In this document: positions 1 through 8,549 of the stretch, piece after piece
How positions within the stretch are numbered: position 1 is the stretch's first letter
Layout of the letters: each line of letters opens with the position of its first letter
Source: Carpediemonas membranifera
Lineage: Eukaryota > Fornicata
Length of the DNA: 64,000 nucleotides
Direction of reading: 5' to 3'
NCBI GenBank assembly: GCA_019828565.1
Contig: JAHDYR010000062.1
Location: 1,485,058 to 1,549,057 of the forward strand
The notes under the pieces: model-generated
The model's input: the letters and a program-made list of their open reading frames with translations, nothing else
The model's database searches: none
Told to the model about the DNA's origin: nothing
Translations under genes and position numbers: made by a program

Positions 1-327
1 GCGCATGTGCCCGTCAGGCAGTTCGTACTGGAACTGGTAGACGGACGCGGTGACCTCGGTCAGGGCAGGATCGCCGGCCAGTACATCCTCGATGCTGGCA
101 TCGGGCTTGGAGGAAATGAACATGCTGAAGGAGGAACTCTCAGGGTGCATATGGTAGCACTCCTCATCAATCCAGAAGGAGATCTTGGGGTCCGTCAGCT
201 TGTCGGGAAGCTCTACTTTCACGACAATGCCTTGGCTGTCGCAGTGGGGCGCAACTTGGAGCGCCGCAAAGACAACAGTGATGGTAGAAAGAAGCAGAAG
301 TAATGTGGTCTGTGGGCATGGCCTCAT
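1..327 (-). CDS. Secreted protein of unknown function (3' end beyond the window)
   Basis: An open frame of 109 codons begins at an ATG at 327 and runs off the left edge without a stop. The product starts with a short basic stretch and a leucine-rich core (MRPCPQTTLLLLLSTITVVF), a clear signal peptide. The mature part begins near a Cys-containing segment (APHCDSQG) followed by a hydrophilic, acidic beta-like sequence with single Cys and several Met. I do not recognise a family. The gene is divergent from the metallo-hydrolase starting at 511, leaving about 180 bp of shared upstream DNA. The reverse-strand frame over the same interval is a shadow: this strand carries the signal peptide and ends in an ATG near the intergenic gap. 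Confidence 0.5.
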   Translation of the reverse strand, partial: MRPCPQTTLLLLLSTITVVFAALQVAPHCDSQGIVVKVELPDKLTDPKISFWIDEECYHMHPESSSFSMFISSKPDASIEDVLAGDPALTEVTASVYQFQYELPDGHMR

Positions 328-475
328 GTGATGCTGATGACACTGCTTGTGGTGGATCGAAATCTCCTCATATCTGACCCAAATCTGAACACAATAATGA
401 GCGAAAATGTCCAGCGAGAGCTCTCTGTGCACCCTATGTCTACACGACGGCCTGTGGTCGCCAAGTCGCTGTTGA

Positions 476-484
476 GCAGTTTAA
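476..484 (+). promoter_or_regulatory. Initiator-like GCAGTTTAA motif
   Basis: This copy of the recurrent GCAGTTTA motif lies 27 nt before the ATG at 511. It supports choosing that ATG over the upstream in-frame ones near 328 and 397. Function as a core promoter or initiator is inferred from recurrence in front of many genes here. Confidence 0.45.
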
Positions 485-510
485 GGACGAACGCCTTTGA
501 GCGGAAGACA

Positions 511-1239
511 ATGGCCGAGACTCCATTCTTGAAGCAGGTTATTGGGTACACAAATGTATTCTTGATACCAAATGAGGCAGGTACACGTTATATTCTGGTT
601 GATGTTGGGCTTGCAAACGATCACAAGAAAGTAATCCGGTTTCTTGATCATTCTGGTGTTTCATTCGAACAGATCGAGGTTCTATTCTTCACTCACAGGC
701 ACTATGATCACGTTCAAGGTGCCTCGAAGCTCCTCTCGAAGATCGAGGCCACCGGTGCCCACCCCCTTGTGCTGGCCCACACGGACGAGGTCCCCTTCAT
801 CCGCGACGGCGTGGTGGACATCCCCCCAAGCCTGTCCAAGCTGACCGTGGCCCAGTCGGCGCTGGGGAATTCTTTGAAGCACACGTGGCTCGGGCAGAAG
901 CTCCTCGGCATCTCCCAGGTTCCCCAGATCCAGGCCTGGTCCGGCGATGCTGACCAGCTGCGGGCGATGGGGTATCCCGTCAAGATCATGCACACGCCGG
1001 GCCACACGAGCGGCGGGCTGTCTCTCATGGTTGAGGACCACGTCATCACGGGCGACGTCTGCTTCAACTTCCCGTTCGCACCGCTCAGGCCGTTGTTCGG
1101 GGATGATGAGAACCTGCTGAGGGCCAGCTGGGTGGCGTTCTCCGCTAAGGGCGCCACCACTCTTCACCCCAGTCACGGGGCGGCCTTTGCCATGGAGCGA
1201 CTGCGGGCGAAACACCCCAACCTGCCCTGGGCTGGGTGA
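511..1239 (+). CDS. Metallo-beta-lactamase-fold hydrolase
   Basis: The 242-residue product is a compact metallo-beta-lactamase domain with little else. The metal-binding series is complete: VDVG in strand 1, THRHYDH (the HxHxDH core), HTPGHTSG for the next His, TGDVCF for the bridging Asp and HPSHG for the last His. The family hydrolyses thioesters, beta-lactams, phosphodiesters and other bonds with one or two zinc ions, and the sequence alone does not give the substrate. The organisation resembles glyoxalase-II-like single-domain proteins. There is no signal peptide or membrane segment, so a cytosolic location is likely. The frame is open upstream to 328, but the initiator-like motif at 476 and the fit to the domain edge favour the ATG at 511. 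Confidence 0.8.
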   Translation: MAETPFLKQVIGYTNVFLIPNEAGTRYILVDVGLANDHKKVIRFLDHSGVSFEQIEVLFFTHRHYDHVQGASKLLSKIEATGAHPLVLAHTDEVPFIRDGVVDIPPSLSKLTVAQSALGNSLKHTWLGQKLLGISQVPQIQAWSGDADQLRAMGYPVKIMHTPGHTSGGLSLMVEDHVITGDVCFNFPFAPLRPLFGDDENLLRASWVAFSAKGATTLHPSHGAAFAMERLRAKHPNLPWAG

Positions 1240-1291
1240 CGGGTATACGTGACACATAAATACCGTGTGACATTAATATAAACCTAATCAT

Positions 1292-2362
1292 CTAGCCCTC
1301 TGGAAGCAGCAGCACGGCTGCCATGATGAGGAATCCGACGGTGATCAGACTCAGCTGGACCGCCTTGGCGTGCAGTGGGGACGTCGTTCCCTTGTGGATG
1401 CTGTCACTCAGCATCTCCACCACCCCCACATATGTAAATGTCCCCGCGCTGGCAGCCGTTCCGATGACGACGACGACGTCCTTCACCGCCCCGTGGGCGA
1501 GACCCGCCGTGCCGAGCCGCAGCAGGGCGCCGGTTATTAACCCGACCGGCGTGACCAGGGTGAACAGCCCGAGCAGGATGCAGGCCGTGAAGACGTTGGT
1601 GCCGTGGCTGAGGATGGCGGCCATCAAGGCCATGACCTCGAAGCCCTTGTGGGACACGATGGCGATCAGGAAGGCGATGGCGTCGCCCCGGTCGTCCGTG
1701 ATGTCCAGCACGCCCAGGCCGAAGCCCTCGATGCAGGAGTGGAAGGAGAGCGCCGCCAGGAGGAACAGCGACGTCACGCCGAGCTCGAAGCGGTGCTTGC
1801 GGCGGTGCTTGTGCATGTGCTTGCGGTGCGTGGGCATGGGCGGGTCGGACTGCAGCAGCGCCCCGTCGCGGGGCTCGGGCATTGCATAGCCGTCGCTCTC
1901 ACCCTCCGCGGTGACTGCACCTGACTCGGGGTCCGTCGCCAATGACGCCGTGGACTCGGGGTGGGACCCGGCGTATATGGCCATGCCGTCCGGGCCGTGG
2001 ACGTGGTCGCCCACCTCGTTGTGGGCACTCGAGATGTGATCAATCGCCACCATGCACAGGCATGTCACGGCTGCAATGGCCTCGGTGACGGGCAGGTTGC
2101 GGATCCATGAAGAGCCGACGACCTTGACGTAATCCGCCCGGCTCTCAGGCAGTAGATGGAGGAACGCACCCCCAATGAAGATTCCTGAACAAAACAGGTT
2201 CATCCAGAGGAAGATCGTGTCCAGCTGGATCCTACGGCCGTTCCTTGGGCCTAGCGCGCTGAGGGCAACGGGCACGGACCCGCCGATGATCGACAGGCCT
2301 CATATTACTGTGCAGCAGAAGAGAGCCCACGCTATTGAGATAAAGACCTCATGAGCGTTCAT
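1292..2362 (-). CDS. ZIP-family divalent metal transporter with an in-frame TGA in TM1
   Basis: This is a polytopic ZIP transporter. The two metal-binding helices are clear: HSCIEGFGLGV (HSxxEG signature of TM4) and HKGFEVMAL (TM5). A His-rich cytosolic loop (HRKHMHKHRRKHRF) precedes TM4, as expected for zinc or iron ZIPs. From the ATG at 2362 the frame encodes a good first membrane helix (VFISIAWALFCCTVI, then GLSIIGGSVPV), but a TGA at 2300-2302 interrupts it. No GT-AG intron of the local type removes this stop. Other genes here end in TGA, so TGA is a stop in this genome. The next in-frame ATG is at 2203 and would yield 303 residues lacking TM1. The gene may be a fresh pseudogene, a sequencing error, a read-through case, or may start at 2203. 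Confidence 0.75.
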
Positions 2363-3544
2363 TTTCAAATGCTCTTCTCGATAGAATCTTTCAAGGGCAC
2401 CACGAGATCTTCTGCGATCTTCAAATCGGATCACCGTGCACCCTTAGCATACGCCCAATAGCGGTGCGACCAGGCCCTGTGCCGCCCGACCCTACACTGT
2501 TGGAACCGCGCCGTGTCAAGCGGTGCAGCGAACCAATGTTACAGGACGTTCGCGGCATACCTGTATCACTAACCCCGCCGCCTTTGCTTTACTGGACAAT
2601 GCTACCACTCGTGCCGCAATCCCCTGGTGACTCCCCGTCATGGGCACCTCTGCCGTCCTGAGGCCATAACACACTGTTGGCACATAACCTACTTGACACA
2701 TAACCTAGCGCCGTCATCTACTAAGCGAACGGCGATGCCCAGCTTGTCGCCGACAAGCCCGCCCCCGGACCCCGCCTCATGCCGACCATGGACCTCAGTT
2801 GCCCGACCTACTGCGAGAGCTGGGCCATCGACTCCGCCTCCACAGCCTTACGGACCTATACCTCCTCGTCGTGGCTGAGGGCTTCTGCAAGGTCGGCCCG
2901 TTCGTTGCGGTAAGTCAAGGCCTTGTAAATCCTCCTTGCCTGCTACGAGCGGCCCTTCAGGCTAGCGCGAGGTGCGAGGTGCGAGATGTGTCCCACAGGC
3001 ACGAAAAGGACGGGGTCGGGCTGGTACAGCCCACTCGCCTTGCTAGACCATTATTTTACAATTTTCACCATGGTTGACCGTCGACAGTGCCAACGTCAGG
3101 TCCACACAGAAGGTCGAGGCCTACCTCTATGCGTCCGCCCCACTGGAGATCCTTCAAGTCAAGCTGTCAACCCGAGCCAGCTGTTAAAGTGTGATAAATT
3201 CAAAGCCAACCACCATATGACAAGCAGTCGCCAACACTCTCGACTAGAGTTGATAGGAGTCAGGTCAGACCAGGATAGTGTCAGCCCAGCCGGACACCAT
3301 TTTACCATTATTCGCCCCATCATTCGCCAACCTTGGGGGATGGGCGGGCATCGCCAGTGCAATGTCAGAGTCGGTTCCCGGGTCGACCAGGATGATAGCT
3401 TCATAGGGCAGACCCGAATGGTCCTGTAGATGTCGAGCAGGTATGCTACGAACATAAGCCGACCACCCTGGGAGTAACAACATGGCCATCTCTTCAGCAC
3501 TCATTTACAACGTCCAACGCGGGTCCCATCCATCAATACCGATC
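2363..3544. other. Intergenic stretch without a recognisable gene
   Basis: About 1.2 kb with only short, overlapping frames on both strands and none of the compositional uniformity of neighbouring genes. I see a repeated ACATAACCTA unit near 2682-2706 and a short GCGAGGTGC tandem near 2970. No tRNA box pair, rRNA or protein family was recognised. It could hold a decayed gene or an unstructured spacer. Confidence 0.4.
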
Positions 3545-4759
3545 TCACTCCCCCAGCCTGGCCACACGGTCCTCCACGCTCGAGATGCGCTTCTCCAGCG
3601 CTGACATGACGCCGGTGACGTACTGCAGCTGCTGTGACAACGTCTGCATCGCTTGAACCATGTCAGTAGGAACTGAGTCGGGCTGCTGGGCCTCGATCAT
3701 CACCGGTGCCGAGGGCTCGGGCGTGTGCTCCTCGAACTGCACAGGGGCGGTCTGGCCCGAGATCGGGCGCTCCTTCATCATCCAGAGACAGATCTGGCCG
3801 AGGGTGTCGCACGACGCGAGCTTGCGGCCGTCCTTCGTGAAACGGACCGCAGTCACCGACCCGACGTGGCCTGTGAGTGTGTGCTCAGTCCTACCCTCTA
3901 CGGAGTTATAAATGTGCACGGCGGGCACAGGGTCGGCCACGCCCACAGATCCGACAGCGATGTACTCAGATGACGCGTGCCACGACAGAGAACGCACCGC
4001 ACCGGGCGTCTCGAACATCCAGATCAGCCCCTTACCGTGGGCTTCGTGGAGCCCGCAGCGTCGCAGCTCCCAGCAGAGCACGTTAGATCCCACGGCGGCG
4101 GCGATGAACTGGCCGTCCGGCGAGGGCGCGACGAGGGGCGCGTCGTCCTTGATGAGGCCCTTTCCAATAGTCTGGATCTGCTTGCCGCTCTCCGTGTTCC
4201 AGACACGGATGACGGCGTCGTCACCAATGGAGTAAATCATGTCGCAGTCAGGCGAGAACACAGCGCACCGGACGAAGTTGGTGTGGCCCGTGTAGCTGCG
4301 GACGAACGTGGCGGTGGGGATGGGCTTGGACTCCGTGGGAACGCCGATCTTGTGCAGCTTGATCACGCGGTCGTTGCCGCACGACAGGATGTGGCGCCCG
4401 TCGTTCGAGAAACAGACGTGGTTGATTGCTGCGGTGTGCGCCTTCATAGCTACTGACCCGCCGCGCGCTGTCGGGGTCCACAGACGCATAGTGCAGTCCG
4501 CGCCGACAGAGACAGCAAGGCTGCGGCCATTCTCGTAAATCTTGTAGTCTACGCATGTGATGTTCTTCGTGTGTCCGAGGAAACGCAAGAGCGTGTTTCT
4601 GTCCTTCTGGCAGCGCCACACAGTCATCGTCGTCTCGGAACTCGTCACAAGCGTCTCACCATCAGATCCCCAAGCTGCAGCCGATATTGGTGCACTTTTC
4701 CCGGTTGCCTTGAGGCCAGTTGTGAACGTGGGCTCAATGGTGAGCGTGCTTGTCGACAT
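3545..4759 (-). CDS. POC1: POC1-like centriolar WD40 protein
   Basis: The 404-residue protein consists of about seven WD40 repeats followed by a short C-terminal coiled coil. Repeat segments such as MRLWTPTARGG, KAHTAAINHVCFS, GHTNFVRCAVFSPD and VIRVWNTESGKQIQTIG follow the POC1 pattern (RIWxPNxKG, AHTAxVRSVxFxxDG, WVRCAxFSPDG). The tail (LSQQLQYVTGVMSALEKRI) matches the POC1-specific coiled coil that targets the protein to centrioles. POC1 stabilises basal bodies and centriole triplets, so this implies a flagellated cell. The start at 4759 is chosen because a GTCAGTTTTGG initiator-like motif lies 12 nt upstream; the longer frame depends on a non-ATG codon. Ribosomal or coatomer WD40 proteins are less likely because of the C-terminal coiled coil. 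Confidence 0.75.
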   Translation of the reverse strand: MSTSTLTIEPTFTTGLKATGKSAPISAAAWGSDGETLVTSSETTMTVWRCQKDRNTLLRFLGHTKNITCVDYKIYENGRSLAVSVGADCTMRLWTPTARGGSVAMKAHTAAINHVCFSNDGRHILSCGNDRVIKLHKIGVPTESKPIPTATFVRSYTGHTNFVRCAVFSPDCDMIYSIGDDAVIRVWNTESGKQIQTIGKGLIKDDAPLVAPSPDGQFIAAAVGSNVLCWELRRCGLHEAHGKGLIWMFETPGAVRSLSWHASSEYIAVGSVGVADPVPAVHIYNSVEGRTEHTLTGHVGSVTAVRFTKDGRKLASCDTLGQICLWMMKERPISGQTAPVQFEEHTPEPSAPVMIEAQQPDSVPTDMVQAMQTLSQQLQYVTGVMSALEKRISSVEDRVARLGE

Positions 4760-4770
4760 CGAAATTTTGG

Positions 4771-4781
4771 CCAAAACTGAC
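4771..4781 (-). promoter_or_regulatory. Initiator-like GTCAGTTTTGG motif
   Basis: A CAGTTTT variant of the recurrent start motif, 12 nt upstream of the POC1 ATG and in sense orientation. Confidence 0.4.
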
Positions 4782-4885
4782 AATTCCCGACGATAACTCA
4801 GGCGCGAGAGTCGGAATGTGTCGGCTATAGCAGGGTTTACTAACAGTGACAGGTAACAGAACAGACCAACACATAGAGAAACGCA

Positions 4886-5613
4886 CTATTTCACCACCGG
4901 CATCTCGAGCACAAGCCGGCCGCCCCTGTAGTCAGCGCTAACGGCCTCCGCGTCCACCGGGAACGCGAGGGGCAGCTCTAGATGGTACTGCCCGGGGACT
5001 ACGAGCTCCACCCACTGCGGCTCGACGTCCAGGTCGATGTCCTCGATGCGGGGCTGGGCCGGGAGGGCCACGGTGAGCCTGATGGCGTCCGGTGTCCCCG
5101 ACTTAACCTTAAACTGAACACTAAAATGGTCAGACCAGTTGAGGGCCTCCTTGTATGCCACGGAGTACTCGGGGATCTCCGGCTCCGTCTTGGAGGCCGG
5201 CCTGGACGCGGTCACCTGAATCATTGGCTTGCCCGGGGAGGGGGCCTGCACAGGCTTGGTAGGCTGATGCTTAGCTACCTTCTTCGGCTGCTGCTTAGGC
5301 TGCGCGGGCTTGCGCTGGACGGGCCTAGCGGCGGCCTTTGAGGGCTTCTGCTGTGTCGCAGACTGTGTGAACTCGGCGACCTCCTGCTGCCAGATCTTGG
5401 GGTCATTCCTGTTCTGCTCTTCGAGCTTCCTGATCTCCTCGCTATACTTCTGTGTGAGAGGGGGCTGAGAAAACGGACCAAGAAGTTTTCCGGGTCACTG
5501 ATCTGCTTGGCGTAGTCGGCAAAAAGCTCTACGAACTTCGGGTCCTTGAAGCACTCCTTTATCCTATTCGCTTCCTTCTGACTGATCTTGAAGTCCTCCT
5601 TTTCGCCGCTCAT
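4886..5613 (-). CDS. PIH1/CS-domain protein (HSP90 co-chaperone or dynein assembly factor-like), two exons
   Basis: Exons at 5479-5613 and 4886-5449 are joined across a 29-nt intron to give 232 residues. The N-terminus (FKDPKFVELFADYAKQISDP, then ENFLKYSEEIRKLEEQ) matches the start of PIH1 domains, and the reading frame is only continuous after splicing. A Lys/Pro/Gln-rich linker leads to a C-terminal CS/p23-like beta-sandwich (about residues 145-232, ending RGGRLVLEMPVVK). PIH-CS proteins bridge HSP90 or R2TP to clients such as axonemal dyneins or snoRNP proteins. The central PIH1 domain is shorter than usual here, so the subfamily is unclear. The start at 5613 is the first ATG matching the domain. 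Just upstream lies the start motif in the opposite orientation (5621-5630). Confidence 0.65.
5450..5478 (-). other. Spliceosomal intron, 29 nt
   Basis: Begins GTCCGT and ends CTCACACAG. Removal restores the PIH1 frame (PENFL joined to KYSEEI). Confidence 0.8.
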
Positions 5614-5620
5614 TTCTGTC

Positions 5621-5630
5621 GCGCAGTTTA
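5621..5630 (+). promoter_or_regulatory. Initiator-like GCGCAGTTTA motif pointing rightward
   Basis: A perfect core motif on the plus strand, directed away from the PIH1/CS gene and toward the Fanzor relic, whose left repeat block begins 14 bp further on. It may have belonged to a gene or element promoter that is now disrupted. Confidence 0.35.
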
Positions 5631-5643
5631 GTATCATCGATCA

Positions 5644-5686
5644 TGTGCTATTGAAGGGTCAAACAATGTGTTTACACTGCGCAACA
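5644..5686 (+). repeat. 43-bp block shared with the second Fanzor element
   Basis: The sequence runs from TGTGCTATTGAAGG to CTGCGCAACA and matches 56469-56511 (opposite strand) at 42 of 43 positions. Here it lies on the 5' side of the Fanzor frame, whereas in the second element it lies 3' of the frame. A shortened version recurs at 7869-7891. Confidence 0.8.
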
Positions 5687-5918
5687 CTGCCCTGTCTCCC
5701 TCCTACTCACGTCTTAAGTCGGTAGGGAGATCGTCTTCTCCAGGGCTTCCACAAAGCGTCTTCTTCGTGGACGTCAGCTGCAAACATCACAATCGCTCAC
5801 ACGTCGTCTCATTGTCTTCTATTCCACATTAAATTCACTTCTACACTTGTATATGCTGGTAATGGTGTTCATCGTCGGATCTTATATGTCATCTTCATCT
5901 ATGATCAGCTGCAACAAG

Positions 5919-7779
5919 ATGGAGATATATACGATCAAAGCCTCCATCAAGCAAGCTTTCAGACAGAACTACACCGAAGAACGGAGAGTGGGGGATTACG
6001 CCGCAGCAAAATATCTCTACTCATGCCTGCTGGCCCGGCTCGCGGTTGAATGCTATGCGCAGCGCCGGCAACTCCCCCTACATGACGCCGACTTCCACAA
6101 CGGACTGCTCACTCATCTACGCGGCGGTCATCCGGGTCAGGCCTACGCGGCCATCGTGCAGTCGCTCGACACTCTGCCGATGTGGCGGGAGCCTACCACG
6201 CAGGATCTGGTCGCGTAGCTCGAAGGTCGTGCGGAGTCGCATGGAGTGAGTCCCAGTCTCCGGAAGTGGTTCATCCGATACGCCAACTCTGTGAAGCTGT
6301 GGCTCGCCCGCACGGTGACGACGTACCGTGACAGGCTACAGGGCACCCTCGCCCGACTCGAAGAAGCTCTCGCAGGTGTTGGCTCTCCGGCCTTCTTCGA
6401 GCAGGAGTTGGCCGGCGTTCACGCCATCCTCAACATGGTCAACCCTGAGTTCCTTGCGTGTCTCCTCTCGCTGTTCTGGGCGACTCACATGGGTGAGAAC
6501 GACGGGCTCCCAGTCTCCCAGGCTGCCCCACGCATTCTCTCTTGCGTCTGGGCAATTGCTGACGGAGTGGAGACGTTGAGTGGCCTCATCAGCCACTTCA
6601 ACGGGGAGTACTCGATGTCGCTCCGCCAGCCTCGCCTCGTGCCGATCGTGCCCATGGCCCCCGTCCGACCGGGCTTCATGGCCTACAGTGAAACGATGGG
6701 CCTACTGAACGGGAACTTCTGTCATCGTGTGGGAATTAATCACGCACTCCCACACGCCACCAAACCGTTGACAGAAGAGCAGAAAAGACGCTACCGGGAC
6801 AACCCCAGGTCAATGGGCCGTCTGCTCAGCCTGAGCACCGATGGGGTCTGTGTGGCGGTGACTATTAAGAGAGGATTCGGCCGCTATCGGCCACAACGTG
6901 ATGCGAGCATGCCTGTTCGAAAGCGAGCGAAAGGGCGGGAGAAAGAGCGCCCCCGACTCGGGACCAATAATGCCGAGGCTCCGCCCGCGCCGGATCCTGA
7001 TGCCCACCTCATGGGGTTCGACCCGGGCGCGAGGTCCATCGGAGGGTATTACATCAGGCACCCCGATGGCACCACCAGCTCCGGCGTCCTTCCAAAGTGC
7101 GGATACACTAAGACGCCAAGTTTCGGCTTTGATATGACGGCCGCGTCGTTCAAGAGCACAAGACTAGTGAGTATCAACAACTCTATTAGGTTTGTGCTGG
7201 ACAACGCGAACGACATTTTCGAGGCTGGAACGCGTAAGTCTTTCCGCCGAGTGCGCTTTGCGAACCACATCCTTCGCCAGAAGCACTTCGCCCGCTGCGG
7301 CCAACAGTTGGCTCGGGAGTTCGGTTGGCTTCGCCACCATCCCATCGCCACCCCCATTCGCCTGAAAGCCTTCTACGGGAGCTCGGGATTCACCACGCCT
7401 ACTGGTATGTTCATTCCTTGCGCGCCATATCGAAAGTTCGCGAGAGAGATAGTACCCCTTCTCAAGAGTCGATCTTAACATGGTTAACGAGGACCGCACC
7501 ACCGTCGTCTGCCCTCACTGCCACGCCCCCTACAAGCGAGTTCGTCCGCGTGATGACCAGCACGTTCACCCACATCGTGTGATGCTCTGCGAAAATCCAC
7601 AGTGCCGTGGTGCTCAGTGGCGCGCAACAGTTCCTGATGCTCTGAATGTTGATCATCGGGACAAGAGTGCTGCAGAGAACATCCTGTGGCGTTCTCTTGC
7701 CACGGAAGATGAGCTCAGTGGCTCTCCGTTCAGTCGCATATCCCACGTCTTCAAACTTCATTCCAGTATCATCAATTGG
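5919..7779 (+). pseudogene. Fanzor (eukaryotic TnpB-like RNA-guided endonuclease), broken
   Basis: The product aligns along its whole length with the second copy at 56631-58509. The RuvC-like nuclease signature is present in order: GFDPGARSIGG (first catalytic Asp), a Fanzor-type stretch FYGSSGFTTPTGMFIPCAPY, NEDRTTVVCPHC (relocated Glu plus the first zinc Cys pair), LCENPQC (second Cys pair) and HRDKSAAENI (last catalytic Asp). TnpB and Fanzor use this site for RNA-guided DNA cleavage. The gene is interrupted by a TAG at 6216-6218, where copy 2 has an Asp codon, and by a frameshift between about 7452 and 7476 just before the zinc ribbon. The TAG does not lie in a plausible intron because both copies have equal spacing there. 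The zinc-ribbon arrangement and EDRTT motif resemble Fanzor1 more than bacterial TnpB. Confidence 0.8.
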
Positions 7780-7868
7780 CTAACCGCCAACATTCGTCTA
7801 CGGACGGATGATGTTGTGCAGTTTGGCACTTTGATCGTTCCTTTCAGGCCCAGTCTGGAGGTTCGAAA

Positions 7869-7891
7869 AATGTGTTTATACTGCGCAACAG
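7869..7891 (+). repeat. 23-bp terminal block 3' of Fanzor copy 1
   Basis: Identical over 23 bp to the block 3' of the second Fanzor frame (plus-strand 56467-56489) and one mismatch from 5665-5687. It is a candidate right end or scaffold end of the guide RNA. Confidence 0.6.
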
Positions 7892-8098
7892 TCACGTGGG
7901 TATTTTCAGCCTACCCTTGTTGTCCCCGACATCATTTATGTACTCTACCCGTGTTGCTGTCTGGGTACTTTGGGGAGCCGGGTGGTGCTCGAGCTAGGGC
8001 CGTCCCGTTTACTACACAGTCTATACACACAAGCACGATACAGCCAAGGACACACCCGTGTCCATGCATCGTACGATAGCCAATGAGGCTCTTGGCCC

Positions 8099-8390
8099 TC
8101 ATGTCTGCTGAGAAATGAGGAGGACGTTCTCGCCCTTGAGCAAGATGGTGCCAATGACACGTCGAGTCTCCTTCTTACGGTTAACCTCCACAGCATCAGC
8201 AAGCGTGAGGTTCATGAACTCGTCGAAGCCGACAATGCGGCCCTTGATGAAGAAATCACGCATGTCTCTCAGCCAGACGGTGACGGTCTCTTTGCCCTTC
8301 AAATAGGAGTACACCTGGTTATATGTAAACAGTTAGGAGGAATGAACACACAATAGGTTCAAGAACGCCCTTCGCGCTTTTCCTGTTCAT
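8099..8390 (-). CDS. Sm/LSm protein, SmE-like, two exons
   Basis: The Sm fold is clear: VTVWLRDMRDFFIKGRIVGF then DEFMNLTLADAVEV for Sm1, and RVIGTILLKGENVLLIS for Sm2. The IVGFDEFMNL and LLKGENV motifs are closest to SmE (IIGFDEYMNL, LKGDNI), a ring subunit that binds the snRNA Sm site. The uninterrupted frame starts only at a GTG (8312-8314). An upstream exon at 8352-8390, joined across a 37-nt intron, supplies an ATG and a segment (KGVLEPI) like the QPI of SmE N-termini. The full product would be about 84 residues. Its presence agrees with the spliceosomal introns found in this window. The exon 1 assignment is less certain because this intron is longer than the others. Confidence 0.75.
8315..8351 (-). 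other. Probable spliceosomal intron, 37 nt
   Basis: Begins GTGTGT, contains CCTAAC and ends TATAACCAG. Splicing joins an ATG-bearing exon to the Sm1 motif in frame. Confidence 0.55.
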
Positions 8391-8549
8391 CGTCTGACCG
8401 GGCGTCGAGTCGCGGCAAAGGAAGAAGGTTCAGCGAGTCTGACTGACCCAAGCCGCCCCGCCATCTCCCAGCATTGTCATAACATTTACTTATGTTCAAC
8501 AGGACGGGGCCGGCTGGAGCAGTAAAACTACCAAACGACCAATAGATGC

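Larger units (their letters stand above)
5644..7891 (+). mobile_element. Fanzor element, copy 1 (decayed)
   Basis: The interval is bounded by same-orientation copies of the AATGTGTTTAyACTGCGCAAC block (5665-5687 and 7869-7891) and holds one broken Fanzor gene. No second transposase frame is visible, in keeping with non-autonomous or TnpB-only elements. Exact ends cannot be set from one sequence. The block may be the right end or guide-RNA scaffold, with the left copy left over from an earlier insertion. Confidence 0.5.

Noticed and set aside
7-303. 98-residue plus-strand frame at the left edge
   Set aside because: The opposite strand encodes a signal peptide and an ATG-started frame over the same DNA, so this is its shadow.
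2290-2362. Possible intron removing the TGA of the ZIP gene
   Set aside because: All GT...AG choices either change frame or fail to remove the TGA; the sequence around it reads as one continuous membrane helix.
3159-3500. 113-residue minus-strand frame in the large gap
   Set aside because: Trp-rich random composition, no start motif and no recognisable fold.
6190-6240. Possible intron removing the TAG of Fanzor copy 1
   Set aside because: The two Fanzor copies have equal spacing through this region and there is no ACACAG acceptor, so the TAG is a real lesion.
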